Made by a program: the position numbers and the translations under genes
Shown: positions 26,662 through 36,400 of the stretch, piece after piece
Layout of the letters: each line of letters begins with the position of its first letter
Numbering within the stretch: position 1 is the stretch's first letter
Assembly: GCA_028288485.1 (NCBI GenBank)
Contig: JAQBNO010000208.1
Coordinates: 1-64,000 of the forward strand
Length of the DNA: 64,000 nt
DNA from: Segetibacter sp.
GTDB taxonomy: Bacteria > Bacteroidota > Bacteroidia > Chitinophagales > Chitinophagaceae
Direction of reading: 5' to 3'
Notes under the pieces: generated by a model
Told to the model about the DNA's origin: nothing
What the model saw: the letters and a program-made list of their open reading frames with translations, nothing else
The model's database searches: none

Positions 26662-28890
26662 ATGAAAAGATTTACATCTCTTCTGTTTGTTTATTTATTT
26701 GTAGTAAACTTTTCTCCTTCCGCTTCCCCAGGTAACCCAACTGCACTACAAGGCAATGGAGGCATAGGTGATTATGTTTGGAGCGATTTAAATAAAAATG
26801 GAATCCAGGAACAAAATGAAGTGGGAATTTCGAATGTAACGGTTAAGCTGTTTTTTGGGGATGGCAGCGTTAGAACCGCTACTACCAACTCGGTTGGTTA
26901 TTACATTTTCGGTGAATTAAGCCCGGGCAGTTATACGGTACAGTTTATTACTCCGTCAGGTATGACTTCCTCACCTTCAAACGCGGGAGCTGATGAGACA
27001 CGCGACAGCGACCCGGTTAATGGAGAAGTTGCAGTAACCCTGGCAAACGATGAAGCGATGGTTGCAATAGACGCGGGCTTTTATAAAACCACCTGTGCCT
27101 CAACGCCCGGTATAACAGATACCGATGGAGATTGTATAACCGATGCCGATGATATTGATGATGATAACGACGGCATTCTTGATCATGTGGAGAATGGAGG
27201 ATACGACGCTTATAGAGATTGTGATTTTGATGGAACCCCCAATTACCTTGATCCAACCCCTGGTTGCCCTCCAGTTTCCGGTAACGACATTTACGGCAAT
27301 CGTTACAAAACTTTAACCGGTGAAGATTGCAATGGAGATGGCATTATAGATTTTTTTGACTGGGACAGGGATGGTATTATTAATGAGTTAGACCTCGACA
27401 GTGACAACGATGGCATACTCGATCTGCGGGAAACTAGAGACAAAAAGGCAAGCGATAGCAACAGCGATGGAATGGTCGACGGAACAGATACGGATAACGA
27501 CGGCCTTTTGTCAACTGCCGACGCTAATGATAATGATGCTTCGATAGCTGCCAGCATAGGGCTAACTCCCGCCGATCTTGACCGCGATAAAACTCCCAAT
27601 TTTTTTGACCTTGACAGTGATGGAGACGGGCTTGCAGACAACAGGGAAGCATTGGAATTAGATCCATTTATCCCGGGCTACAATGGGTTCACTTATGGTA
27701 CAAACGATGATGATCATGATGGGGTAATAACAGAGAGCTATACTTCCGACTTTTATGACGCTGACAACTTCAAGGGTTTTGGCGCTTTAGGAATAATATT
27801 ATATGACTATGACAACGACGGGCTCCCCAACGCGTACGATATCGACTCGGATAATGACGGGATTACAGATAACGTGGAATCGCAGCCCACTTGTGCCGAA
27901 GTACAACCCTCGGGCGAAGATATCGACAATGACGGTTTGGATGATGCCTACGACTTCGAGGTGGATCATTGTATGAAAAATGCTGCCGGCATTACGCCTT
28001 ATGATAAAGATTTCGACTCAACTCCTGATATTCGCGATCTTGATTCAGACAACGATGGCGCCCCTGACGTTAACGAAGGCTCCGGTATTTTTGGCAATTT
28101 TGTAACCGATAACTCCGACATTGATTTGGATGGCTTATTCGGCCAGTTTGACGTTTTTAATATAAAAACAGCGAATTCAAATCTCGTCAACAACGTTGCT
28201 CATAGTAATATGGGGGCAGCCGGCGGCTTCCATGGTCCCATTCCTCCGGGTAGTAATGCTAAACTTCCCCAAAGCCCGCAAGGCAGCTGTCCTGATATTG
28301 ACCGGGATTGGAGAAATGTATCTTTACTTCCAATCACCCTGCTTCACTTTAAAGGTAATATGGCGAACAAAGTGGTTAAACTCAACTGGTCGGCCGAAAA
28401 TGAGGTGAACATGAGTCACTATATCGTTGAAAGAAGTACAAATGGTGTAGAGTATGCTGAAGTCAGTAAAGTAACAGCAGTAAATAACGGCCCCGTAATT
28501 ACCGGTTATTCCATTGAAGACACTATTTCAAATCTCAGCAATACGACGATTTATTACAGGTTGAAGGAAGTTGACAAAACAGGTGGGGTTAAGTTCAGTA
28601 ATGTGCTCAGTTTTAAAGTGAGTGAAACGGCGGGTATTACAATGTCTATTTATCCGAATCCTGCACGCAGTTATTTTGTTCTTAAATTAAATGCCATAAA
28701 AGAAGGTAGCGTAACTACAAGGTTAACCGACCTTGCAGGCAAAACTGTGCTGGCGCAAAAAACAAGGATAATATCGGGGATGAATACGGTAACGATTAAC
28801 GCGATAGGCAGGTTGGCAGCCGGCACTTACCAGGTGCAGGTATTGATCGATGGACAGCGATTCAACCAAAAATTAGTGATTTCAAAATAG
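26662..28890 (+). CDS. T9SS cargo protein with SdrD-B domain and thrombospondin-type-3 repeats
   Basis: A 742-residue secreted or surface-anchored protein. The signal peptide is at about 1-22. One SdrD-B-like domain follows (about 34-140: GDYVWSDLNKNGIQEQNEVGI...DAGFY). A long Asp/Asn-rich calcium-binding series (about 145-510) repeats motifs such as DLDSDNDGI and DIDDDNDGI, i.e. thrombospondin type 3 repeats. A fibronectin-like domain (about 555-655, VKLNWSAENEVNMSHYIVERS) precedes a type A T9SS sorting domain (about 662-742: MSIYPNPARSYFVLKL...QKLVISK). It is the first of three adjacent related genes and has no Cys/His array. Probably a Ca-stabilised surface stalk. Confidence 0.92.
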   Translation: MKRFTSLLFVYLFVVNFSPSASPGNPTALQGNGGIGDYVWSDLNKNGIQEQNEVGISNVTVKLFFGDGSVRTATTNSVGYYIFGELSPGSYTVQFITPSGMTSSPSNAGADETRDSDPVNGEVAVTLANDEAMVAIDAGFYKTTCASTPGITDTDGDCITDADDIDDDNDGILDHVENGGYDAYRDCDFDGTPNYLDPTPGCPPVSGNDIYGNRYKTLTGEDCNGDGIIDFFDWDRDGIINELDLDSDNDGILDLRETRDKKASDSNSDGMVDGTDTDNDGLLSTADANDNDASIAASIGLTPADLDRDKTPNFFDLDSDGDGLADNREALELDPFIPGYNGFTYGTNDDDHDGVITESYTSDFYDADNFKGFGALGIILYDYDNDGLPNAYDIDSDNDGITDNVESQPTCAEVQPSGEDIDNDGLDDAYDFEVDHCMKNAAGITPYDKDFDSTPDIRDLDSDNDGAPDVNEGSGIFGNFVTDNSDIDLDGLFGQFDVFNIKTANSNLVNNVAHSNMGAAGGFHGPIPPGSNAKLPQSPQGSCPDIDRDWRNVSLLPITLLHFKGNMANKVVKLNWSAENEVNMSHYIVERSTNGVEYAEVSKVTAVNNGPVITGYSIEDTISNLSNTTIYYRLKEVDKTGGVKFSNVLSFKVSETAGITMSIYPNPARSYFVLKLNAIKEGSVTTRLTDLAGKTVLAQKTRIISGMNTVTINAIGRLAAGTYQVQVLIDGQRFNQKLVISK

Positions 28891-28910
28891 ATCCTATGTA
28901 GCAATTGACA

Positions 28911-28944
28911 GAGGTCACCTTTAATAAAGGTGGCCTCTTTTATT
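28911..28944 (+). terminator. intrinsic terminator after the first SdrD-B gene
   Basis: GAGGTCACCTTT paired with AAAGGTGGCCTC, with a short loop and a T-rich tail. It starts 20 nt after the stop codon. Confidence 0.85.
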
Positions 28945-29732
28945 TTGGAGTAACATCTAAGATTTTTATTTTTTCGGGATCAGGTATATGCCTGCCAGGC
29001 AACTTTTCTACTATTTATATGAAGATATTTTTGTTACCGGCCGCAGGATTTACATTTGACATCGTTGCGTCGCACACTTCTACTATAAATAAAAAATCAA
29101 CAGCTTGATACACCTTTTTATGCGTCAGTGAAGACTATAATATAATGGTCAGTATTGAAAATATTAGTTTTTGCGCCACTGTTGGCTTGCTTTAATTGAA
29201 TGTTCTTCCAGGTACTGGTAAAACAGCGGATGGTTGCACAAATGTACCTGTGAGTGACGTCACCAAAGGGATTTATTCGCACTACGATGTTGAAAAGTGT
29301 TTGGGGCTACATCTCAAAATAGAATTTATAGCACGCTTCAGCATAAATAGATAAACGAAGCTCTGTTTGTAAAAAGGTAATACATTGTTTCTGAATCTGT
29401 TGCAACTTTTCAAATCCTATCGCCATCATAATAATGTCGTTCATCAATTGCAGGATTTAACATTCGTTTCAAATCCTCTTTTTGAACAATATCCAATTTT
29501 CGGGCAAAAGCTCCTCCTCCGTTTTTATAGTGAAAGCGGAACATTTAATTCAACATTAGCCACGATCAGCACGTAAATGCTTACGCATTTGCCGCTATTC
29601 AATTTACGAATGCTGCTTTTCAAAAAAACGAATTTGATGAGCACAGGGAATGGTATGTCGTGTTGGTTCGGCCAGCACTTAGAATAAGCTTTTCGGTAAT
29701 TTTTATTCATTAATCACTAAATAAAAACGCGT
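28945..29732. other. gene-free region between SdrD-B genes 1 and 2
   Basis: It contains element copy 11 and a degenerate element-like fragment at about 29241-29290 (GTGAGTGACGTCACC...GGGAT). A small perfect hairpin AAATGC-TTAC-GCATTT lies near 29576-29591. The short frames here are not convincing. Confidence 0.55.
29027..29090 (+). repeat. dispersed intergenic element, copy 11
   Basis: TATTTTTGTTACCGGCCGCA, a spacer, GACATCGTTG, CGTCGCACACTTCTAC. The arm matches copy 20. It lies about 135 bp downstream of the first SdrD-B gene, in the same direction. Confidence 0.75.
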
Positions 29733-32700
29733 ATGCATTGTTCATTTACTCATCCATATGTCCGGCGAAATAAGGCCTCCGCCTTGTTCGCCAAAGCATT
29801 TGTTTTACTCTTGCTATTAATTTCATCAACAGCGTCTCTTTTTGCGCATACTGTTGACTATTTTTCGTCCTGCGGTTATGTTTGCGCGGGAAGTAATGTT
29901 ACCATAAATGCACGGGTAAGTGCAACAATCAGTAGTACAAACTACAACTGGCAATTTCGCGACAATTCAAATTCGTGGAAGTGTTTTATTAACGGAAACA
30001 ATACCATTAACGGTGTTGTATTTACTGTTTCAGGCGCTACCGCAAAAGGGCAATTAAGTAATGCTCCAACGTTGAATATTGCAAATGCAAAAACAGCGTT
30101 AGAGGGCGTAGATCTGAGGTTGGTCATGGCAGATGGCAACAATGTTTCTCCATGTGCTTCCAATCCCTCTTATCCTGTTTGGGGTACTAATAAAACAATG
30201 AAACTGCGTGTTTTATCAGGAGAAGATTGTTCAGACATCGCAATATATTGTGCTGGTGGTACTCCGGGTACTTTGAAATTAGGCAACCTCGTGTGGAATG
30301 ATGTAAATGGCAATGGTGTAAAAGATTCAAATGAGCCAGGCGTACCTAACGCTACAGTAAGGCTTTATAAGGATGCAAATAATGATGATGCTCCTGACAG
30401 TAATACACCTATTTCAACGACTATTACAGGTTCTACGGGATTATATGGTTTCAGCAAGCTTAACGCTGGAAACTATATTGTTGGCGTTGTAATTCCTGCA
30501 GGATATACAAGGGGGCCAGCTTCGTCAGTTAACCCGGGTAACAATGTAGATAATGATAACAATGGCGTATACCTCGTTGGTGCAAACCAGGCAGGAAGTG
30601 AAGTAAGATCAAAAGGAATTACCTTGTCGGTGGGAGGTGAGCCTACTAACGATGGTGATGACAGCAATGGTAATCAAACCCTCGATATTGCCCTTTGCGG
30701 AAATAGCCAGTTGGGCGATTTTGTGTGGAACGACAAAAACGGAAATGGAATACAGGAAGCCGGGGAACCAGGCATCCATGGTGCAACAGTAACCATTACT
30801 TTTCCTGATGGCGTTACAACTGCTTCTAAAACAACAGATGCAAACGGAAAATATTTATTTACTACCCTTGCTCCCGGAAATTATAAAGTAACCTTTACAA
30901 CTCCTTCCGGCTTTACAAATACATCTCCATCAAATGTTGGAAGTAATGATGCAATAGACAGCGATCCTGTAAGTGGTTCTGTAACTGTGTCTGTAAGTTC
31001 AGGTACGAGCAATCTTACGGTGGATGCGGGTTTTTATGTTAAAGTAGTTATATCAAACCTAAGCTTAGGCAACCAGGTTTGGAATGACTATGACGGCGAT
31101 GGTAAAAGGGATCAGAATGAACCAGCTATAGGCGGTGCAACTATTAGTTTATATTACGATAACAATGGAGACAGCATACCGGACGGCGCGGCAATAAAAA
31201 CTACCCAGAGTGATGTTAAGGGACTTTACCAGTTCACTAACCTGACTGAAGGAAAATATGTAGTTTCGATGCCGATACTTCCAGGCTATCAGAAAAGCCC
31301 GAATACAAGTACACAGCATACCAGTCCTTTCCCTGATAATAATGTTGACGACGACAATAACCTGGTGAGATTAGTTGGACCAAACGGTCCTGGTGGGATT
31401 TTGTACTCCAACACCATAACACTTACTGCTGGCGACGAACCTACCAACGATGGTGATGGCGCTAATGGAAATAATACTTTAGACCTTGCACAATGTGGTA
31501 ATGGCTTTATAGGAGATTTTGTTTGGAACGACTTAAACGGTAATGGAATCCAGGATGTAGATAATACGGGTAAAAGGACTGAACCAGGTATTAATGGTGT
31601 AGAAGTGACCATTACTTTCGAAGATGGAACAACTGCAACAACTACTACGCTCACTTATAATGCAAATAATAACCCAAATGATCCTCAATTCGACGGGTAT
31701 TATAATTTCCCTAATCTTGGACCTGGTACTTATAAAATAACATTTCCAGCTACGGTAACGCTTCCAGGAACTTCCCAGGTATTAAATCAAAGTCCTGCAA
31801 ACCGGGGTGGAGACGATACAAAAGACAGCGATCCTGTAAGTGGTGCGCCGGTAATTGTCACTCTTGTTGCAAATCAAAGTGATTTTACAATCGACGCAGG
31901 ATATACAAATGCAACTCCTCCACAAGCTCCATGTCCTAACCTTAGCTTGGGAAATATGGTCTTCCAGGATATAAACGGTAACGGAACTAAAGAAGCTTTT
32001 GAACCAGGTATAGGTGGATTGACCGTAAAATTATACAGCGACAATGACGGTAACAATGTTGCAGACGGCGCTGCTACCTCTACATTGCTGACTGCTGCCG
32101 ACGGCACCTACTTCTTTGGAAATCTTTCTGCCGGTAAATACATTGTTGGTGTGGCTACTGGAGATAGCCTGACCCAGGGTACTAATGGTAGTGTAACACC
32201 CGACGATAATAAGGATAATGATAACAACGGCGTGAGAACTGCAAATGGTGAAGTACAGAGTAATTACATCACACTTTCTGCTGGTGACGAACCTGTTAAT
32301 GATGGTTCAGATAACAACAGCAACTTTACCCTTGATTTCGGTTTGAAAATTAAAGCTGCTCCTTGTACAAATCATTGCGATTGCAAGAATGATTGCACAC
32401 ATACCGGATGCGGCCACTCAAATTGCGGCCATGGCAAGTGTAAAAATGATTGTAACCACACGGACTGTGGCCACTCAACCTGCGGTCATAACAATTGCAA
32501 AAATGATTGTGATCATAAAGGTTGCGGTCATAGCAATTGCGGACATAACAATTGCAAAAATGATTGTGATCACAAAGGTTGCGGTCATAGCAATTGCGGA
32601 CATAACAGTTGCAAAAATGATTGTGATCACAAAGGTTGCGGTCATAGCAATTGCGGACATAACAGTTGCAAAAATGACTGTAAGCACACCAAATGCGATC

Positions 32701-33104
32701 ATAAAAATTGTGGTCACAAGAGTTGCAAAAATGATTGTAAGCACTCTGATTGCGATGACAAAAACTGTGGAAAATATGGTAATGACGGCAAAAGCAGGTC
32801 AGCTTCAAAAACTGCCGGCGAGGTAAAAGAGACCGGTCTTATCACAAATACAACAATGTCGGTATATCCAAATCCTGCAGACAAATTCTTCGGTATCAAA
32901 GTAAATTCTGTAAAAGCGGGTGCGGCAGTTGTAAGAGTATTGGATGCCGGCGGAAAAATAGTCTTATCACAAAACACAAAAGTAACTTATGGATCAAACG
33001 GGATAAATTTTAATGAAACATCCCGGTTAAGATCAGGCATGTACACTATTCAATTATTAATTGACGGACAGGTATTTACCCAGCGACTAATTATAGCAAA
33101 ATAA
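29733..33104 (+). CDS. T9SS cargo protein: five SdrD-B domains plus C-terminal Cys/His-rich repeat array
   Basis: A 1123-residue extracytoplasmic protein. After a long signal region (hydrophobic about 20-37) comes an Ig-like N-terminal domain (about 40-170). Five SdrD-B-like domains follow, each opening with LGN/GD-x-VWND or similar and including Asp/Asn-rich loops. Residues about 878-1012 form seven units of the pattern CKNDCxHxxCGHSNCGHxx (about 19 residues), each with five Cys and several His. A type A T9SS sorting domain ends the protein (about 1045-1123: MSVYPNPADKFFGIKV...QRLIIAK). SdrD-B domains are structural stalks in known adhesins. The Cys/His array is suited to metal binding or disulfide cross-linking; I know no named family for it. 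Confidence 0.92.
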   Translation: MHCSFTHPYVRRNKASALFAKAFVLLLLLISSTASLFAHTVDYFSSCGYVCAGSNVTINARVSATISSTNYNWQFRDNSNSWKCFINGNNTINGVVFTVSGATAKGQLSNAPTLNIANAKTALEGVDLRLVMADGNNVSPCASNPSYPVWGTNKTMKLRVLSGEDCSDIAIYCAGGTPGTLKLGNLVWNDVNGNGVKDSNEPGVPNATVRLYKDANNDDAPDSNTPISTTITGSTGLYGFSKLNAGNYIVGVVIPAGYTRGPASSVNPGNNVDNDNNGVYLVGANQAGSEVRSKGITLSVGGEPTNDGDDSNGNQTLDIALCGNSQLGDFVWNDKNGNGIQEAGEPGIHGATVTITFPDGVTTASKTTDANGKYLFTTLAPGNYKVTFTTPSGFTNTSPSNVGSNDAIDSDPVSGSVTVSVSSGTSNLTVDAGFYVKVVISNLSLGNQVWNDYDGDGKRDQNEPAIGGATISLYYDNNGDSIPDGAAIKTTQSDVKGLYQFTNLTEGKYVVSMPILPGYQKSPNTSTQHTSPFPDNNVDDDNNLVRLVGPNGPGGILYSNTITLTAGDEPTNDGDGANGNNTLDLAQCGNGFIGDFVWNDLNGNGIQDVDNTGKRTEPGINGVEVTITFEDGTTATTTTLTYNANNNPNDPQFDGYYNFPNLGPGTYKITFPATVTLPGTSQVLNQSPANRGGDDTKDSDPVSGAPVIVTLVANQSDFTIDAGYTNATPPQAPCPNLSLGNMVFQDINGNGTKEAFEPGIGGLTVKLYSDNDGNNVADGAATSTLLTAADGTYFFGNLSAGKYIVGVATGDSLTQGTNGSVTPDDNKDNDNNGVRTANGEVQSNYITLSAGDEPVNDGSDNNSNFTLDFGLKIKAAPCTNHCDCKNDCTHTGCGHSNCGHGKCKNDCNHTDCGHSTCGHNNCKNDCDHKGCGHSNCGHNNCKNDCDHKGCGHSNCGHNSCKNDCDHKGCGHSNCGHNSCKNDCKHTKCDHKNCGHKSCKNDCKHSDCDDKNCGKYGNDGKSRSASKTAGEVKETGLITNTTMSVYPNPADKFFGIKVNSVKAGAAVVRVLDAGGKIVLSQNTKVTYGSNGINFNETSRLRSGMYTIQLLIDGQVFTQRLIIAK
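32364..32775 (+). repeat. in-gene 57-bp tandem repeats encoding the Cys/His array
   Basis: Three central 57-bp units (about 32505-32670) differ by only a few bases, while the outer units diverge. Units encode CKNDCDHKGCGHSNCGHNS-like peptides. The near-identity suggests recent expansion and possible length variation. Confidence 0.9.
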
Positions 33105-33124
33105 CAATCCCTATGTAACAATTG

Positions 33125-33156
33125 AAGAGGCTGACCCTTATGGGCAGCCTCTTTTT
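33125..33156 (+). terminator. intrinsic terminator after the second SdrD-B gene
   Basis: GAGGCTGACCC, TTAT loop, GGGCAGCCTC (one bulged A), then TTTTTGG. It starts 21 nt past the stop. Confidence 0.85.
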
Positions 33157-33375
33157 GGTTTTAAAAATTTCCGGGTAAAATCAAAAGTCAATTTCTCGTG
33201 AGTCAGGGTCTTTTGAGTTTCCTTTTTCCAAAAATTAACTGTTTTTTTATTGCTGCAACTTTTTAGTTCTTCTTAACATCTTACAAGGTTACAAAAGAGA
33301 CCCGGTTTAAATCGGCAATAAAAGGTTTTTGTATTTTCCCAGGTGCAAAAGTTCAAATATTGCTGACGGCTTGTG

Positions 33376-33404
33376 TTTGAGCCGGTGCTTTTAGGCTATA
33401 ATCC
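33376..33404 (+). promoter_or_regulatory. candidate promoter of the third SdrD-B gene
   Basis: TTTG at 33376-33379, then 17 bases, then TATAATCC at 33397-33404. The spacing suits the Bacteroidota -33/-7 arrangement; the -7 box is only partly consensus. The ATG is 24 nt further on. Confidence 0.4.
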
Positions 33405-33427
33405 TTAATTTTTTTAAAAGTACCTAC

Positions 33428-36400
33428 ATGAAAATTTTTACAAGACTTTTACTGTTTATTTTATTTACTACCGCTTATCTCAATTTTTACGGTCAAAATA
33501 CGAGTAGGGAGAAGGATAAGCATAAATACTGTAAAAACGATTGCAATCATAAAGACTGCGATCATAAAAACTGCGGCCATAATAGCTGTAAAAACGATTG
33601 CAATCATAAAGACTGCGACCATAAAAATTGCGGCCATAATAGCTGTAAAAACGATTGTAATCATAACTGCAGCCACTCTAATTGTGGTCACAACAAGTGT
33701 AAAAACGATTGTAATCATAACTGCAGTCACTCTAATTGCGGTCACAACAAGTGTAAAAACGATTGTAATCATAACTGCAGCCACTCTAATTGCGGTCACA
33801 ACAAGTGCAAAAACGATTGTAATCATAGCTGTAGCCACTCTAATTGCGGTCACAATAAGTGTAAAAACGATTGCGATCATACATGCGGTCATACAAACTG
33901 CGGGAAACTGGTTTTGGGTAACCAGGTTTGGAATGATTTCGATGGTGACGGCAGACGGGATCTTAATGAGCCGGGTATTGGAGGCGCGACGGTTAGTCTG
34001 TACAGGGATGACAACTCTGATAACAGGCCAGACGGAGGTGCTATTGCAACAACAGTGTCGAATAGTACCGGTTTATACTTATTTACCAACTTAAGACCGG
34101 GCCGGTATATTGCTTCTATGCCTATTCTGCCTGGGTATCAGCAAAGTCCTAATACCTCTACACAAGACACCAGCCCTTTCCCTGATAACAATATAGATGA
34201 TGACAATAACCTGGTAAGATTGGTTGGACCAAACGGACCCGGAGGTATAGTTTATACAAATGCTATCACCCTATCCCGCAACAACGAACCTACAAATGAT
34301 GGTGATGGCCCTAATGGGAATCTTACCTTCGACCTTGCTGAATGTGGGACTTCATTTATCGGTGATTTTGTTTGGCAGGATGTGGATAAGGACGGAATCC
34401 AGGATGCAAATGAACCTGGGATTAATGGGGTAACAGTAACCATAACATTCCAGGATGGAAGAACTGCTAGTACTACTACTCATAATTATACCGCGGCTAA
34501 TAACTTGAATGCGCCTATTTATGACGGCTATTATGATTTCAAAAACCTCGGGCCTGGTACTTATAAAATAACCTTCTCAACTCCTTCTGGCTATACACCG
34601 AGCCCTGCAAACCAGGGATCAAACGATGCGAAAGACAGTGACCCGGTAAGCGGATCAGCTTTCGTAACCATCGCAGCTAATCAAAGTAATTTCACTATCG
34701 ATGCTGGATTTTATAAGAAGGTTGCGGCCGGTGATCTTACCCTGGGAAACCAGGTGTGGAACGACAGAGACGGGGACGGTAAAAGAGATCCTAACGAACC
34801 GGGCATTGGCGGTGTAACCATAAGTTTGTATACTGATAACAATTCAGACAGCCTGCCTGATGGTGCTGCTATTCGCACTACAATGTCAAATCCCCAGGGT
34901 GTTTATCTATTTACGAACTTGCCTGCTGGCAGGTACATTGCATCAATGCCAATTCTTGCCGGTTACCAGCAAAGCCCCAATACGTCAACCCAGGCAACAA
35001 GTCCTTTCCCCGACAATAACATTGATAACGACAACAATCTTGTAAGAAGAGTAGGTCCAAATGGTCCGGGCGGAATTTTGTACACTAACCCCATTACTCT
35101 TTCTGCCGGCGATGAACCTACAAATGACGGCGATGGACCCAATGGAAATCTTACGTTTGACCTTGCTGAATGTGGTAATTCAGCAATAGGAGATTTTGTT
35201 TGGAAAGACGCAAATGGAAACGGAATGCAAGATGCAGGTGAACCTGGAATTAACGGAGTAAAAGTGACGATCACTTTTGAAGATGGAACACGGGCATCTG
35301 TTCTCACGCATACTTATAATGCACCAAACAATGCCAATGCTCCGCAATACGACGGGTACTACGATTTCATCAACCTTGGTGGAGGTACTTACACAATTAC
35401 ATTCTCCACTCCTCCAGGAATGTATCCAAGTCCGGCCATGCAAGGATCCAACAGGGCAAAAGACAGTAATCCTGTAGATAGCACTGCAATAGTCACCATT
35501 GCGCCTAACCAAAGTGATTTTACAATTGATGCAGGATTTACTTCAACTCCTCCTCAGCCGGTTAAAAATCTTAGCTTAGGAAACCTTGTTTTCTGCGACG
35601 CTAATGGCAATGGTCTTAAAGATTCAAATGAACCTGGTATCGGAGGCCTAACTGTCAACTTGTACAAGGATACTGATGGAAATAATATTCCTGATGGCGC
35701 TGCTATATCTACATTGATGACTGCCGCTGATGGTACTTATTACTTTAGCAACCTGGCTAGCGGCAATTATGTAGTGGGAGTAGTTTTGAAAAGTCCATAT
35801 ACGCTTAGTTCAACCGGTAATTCTACTCCAAACAATGATGTAGATAATGACAATAACGGCGTAAATCTTTTTAACGGAGAAGTAAGAAGCAATTTCATAA
35901 CATTGTCTGCAGGTGGAGAGCCGGTAAATGATGGTTCTGATAATAACAGCAACCTTACTCTGGATTTCGGATTAAAAGGTTGCACACCACCATGCACCGA
36001 ACATTGCTATTGCCACAACGATTGCAACCACAACTGTGATCATCCTCAATGCGGTCATAACAAGTGTAAAAACGATTGTAACCATTACGATTGCGGTCAT
36101 AGTAATTGCGGTAATCACAATAATTGTAAAAATGATTGTAGCCATTCCGGCTGCGGTCATAGTAATTGTGGTAGCCACAAGTACTGCAATAACAATTGTA
36201 GCCATACCGGTTGTGGCCACAGTAACTGTGGTAATCACAATAGCTGCAGGAATAATTGTAGCCATAGCGGATGTGGTCACAGAAGCTGCGGTAAAAGTTG
36301 GTGGGGCGGATGGGGCACCTGGGGTAATTCAAACGATAGATCCAGCAGCAGAAGTGCCAATAGCAATGATGCTTCGCAAGTAAGTGCACCGCCACCACCA

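Larger units (their letters stand above)
33105..33427. other. intergenic region between SdrD-B genes 2 and 3
   Basis: It holds a terminator (33125-33156) and a promoter-like pair before the third gene. No coding sequence was seen. Confidence 0.5.

Noticed and set aside
29385-29576. 63-codon plus-strand frame
   Set aside because: No start context, no recognisable features, and it lies in DNA with decayed repeats.
32350-32808. Long frames in other registers over the Cys/His repeats, both strands
   Set aside because: They stay open only because the 57-bp repeats lack stops. The Cys/His frame is the one continuous with the SdrD-B and sorting domains.
33461-33892. Hydrophobic Val/Ile/Ala-rich minus-strand frame
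   Set aside because: It is a shadow of the repeat array in the third SdrD-B gene.
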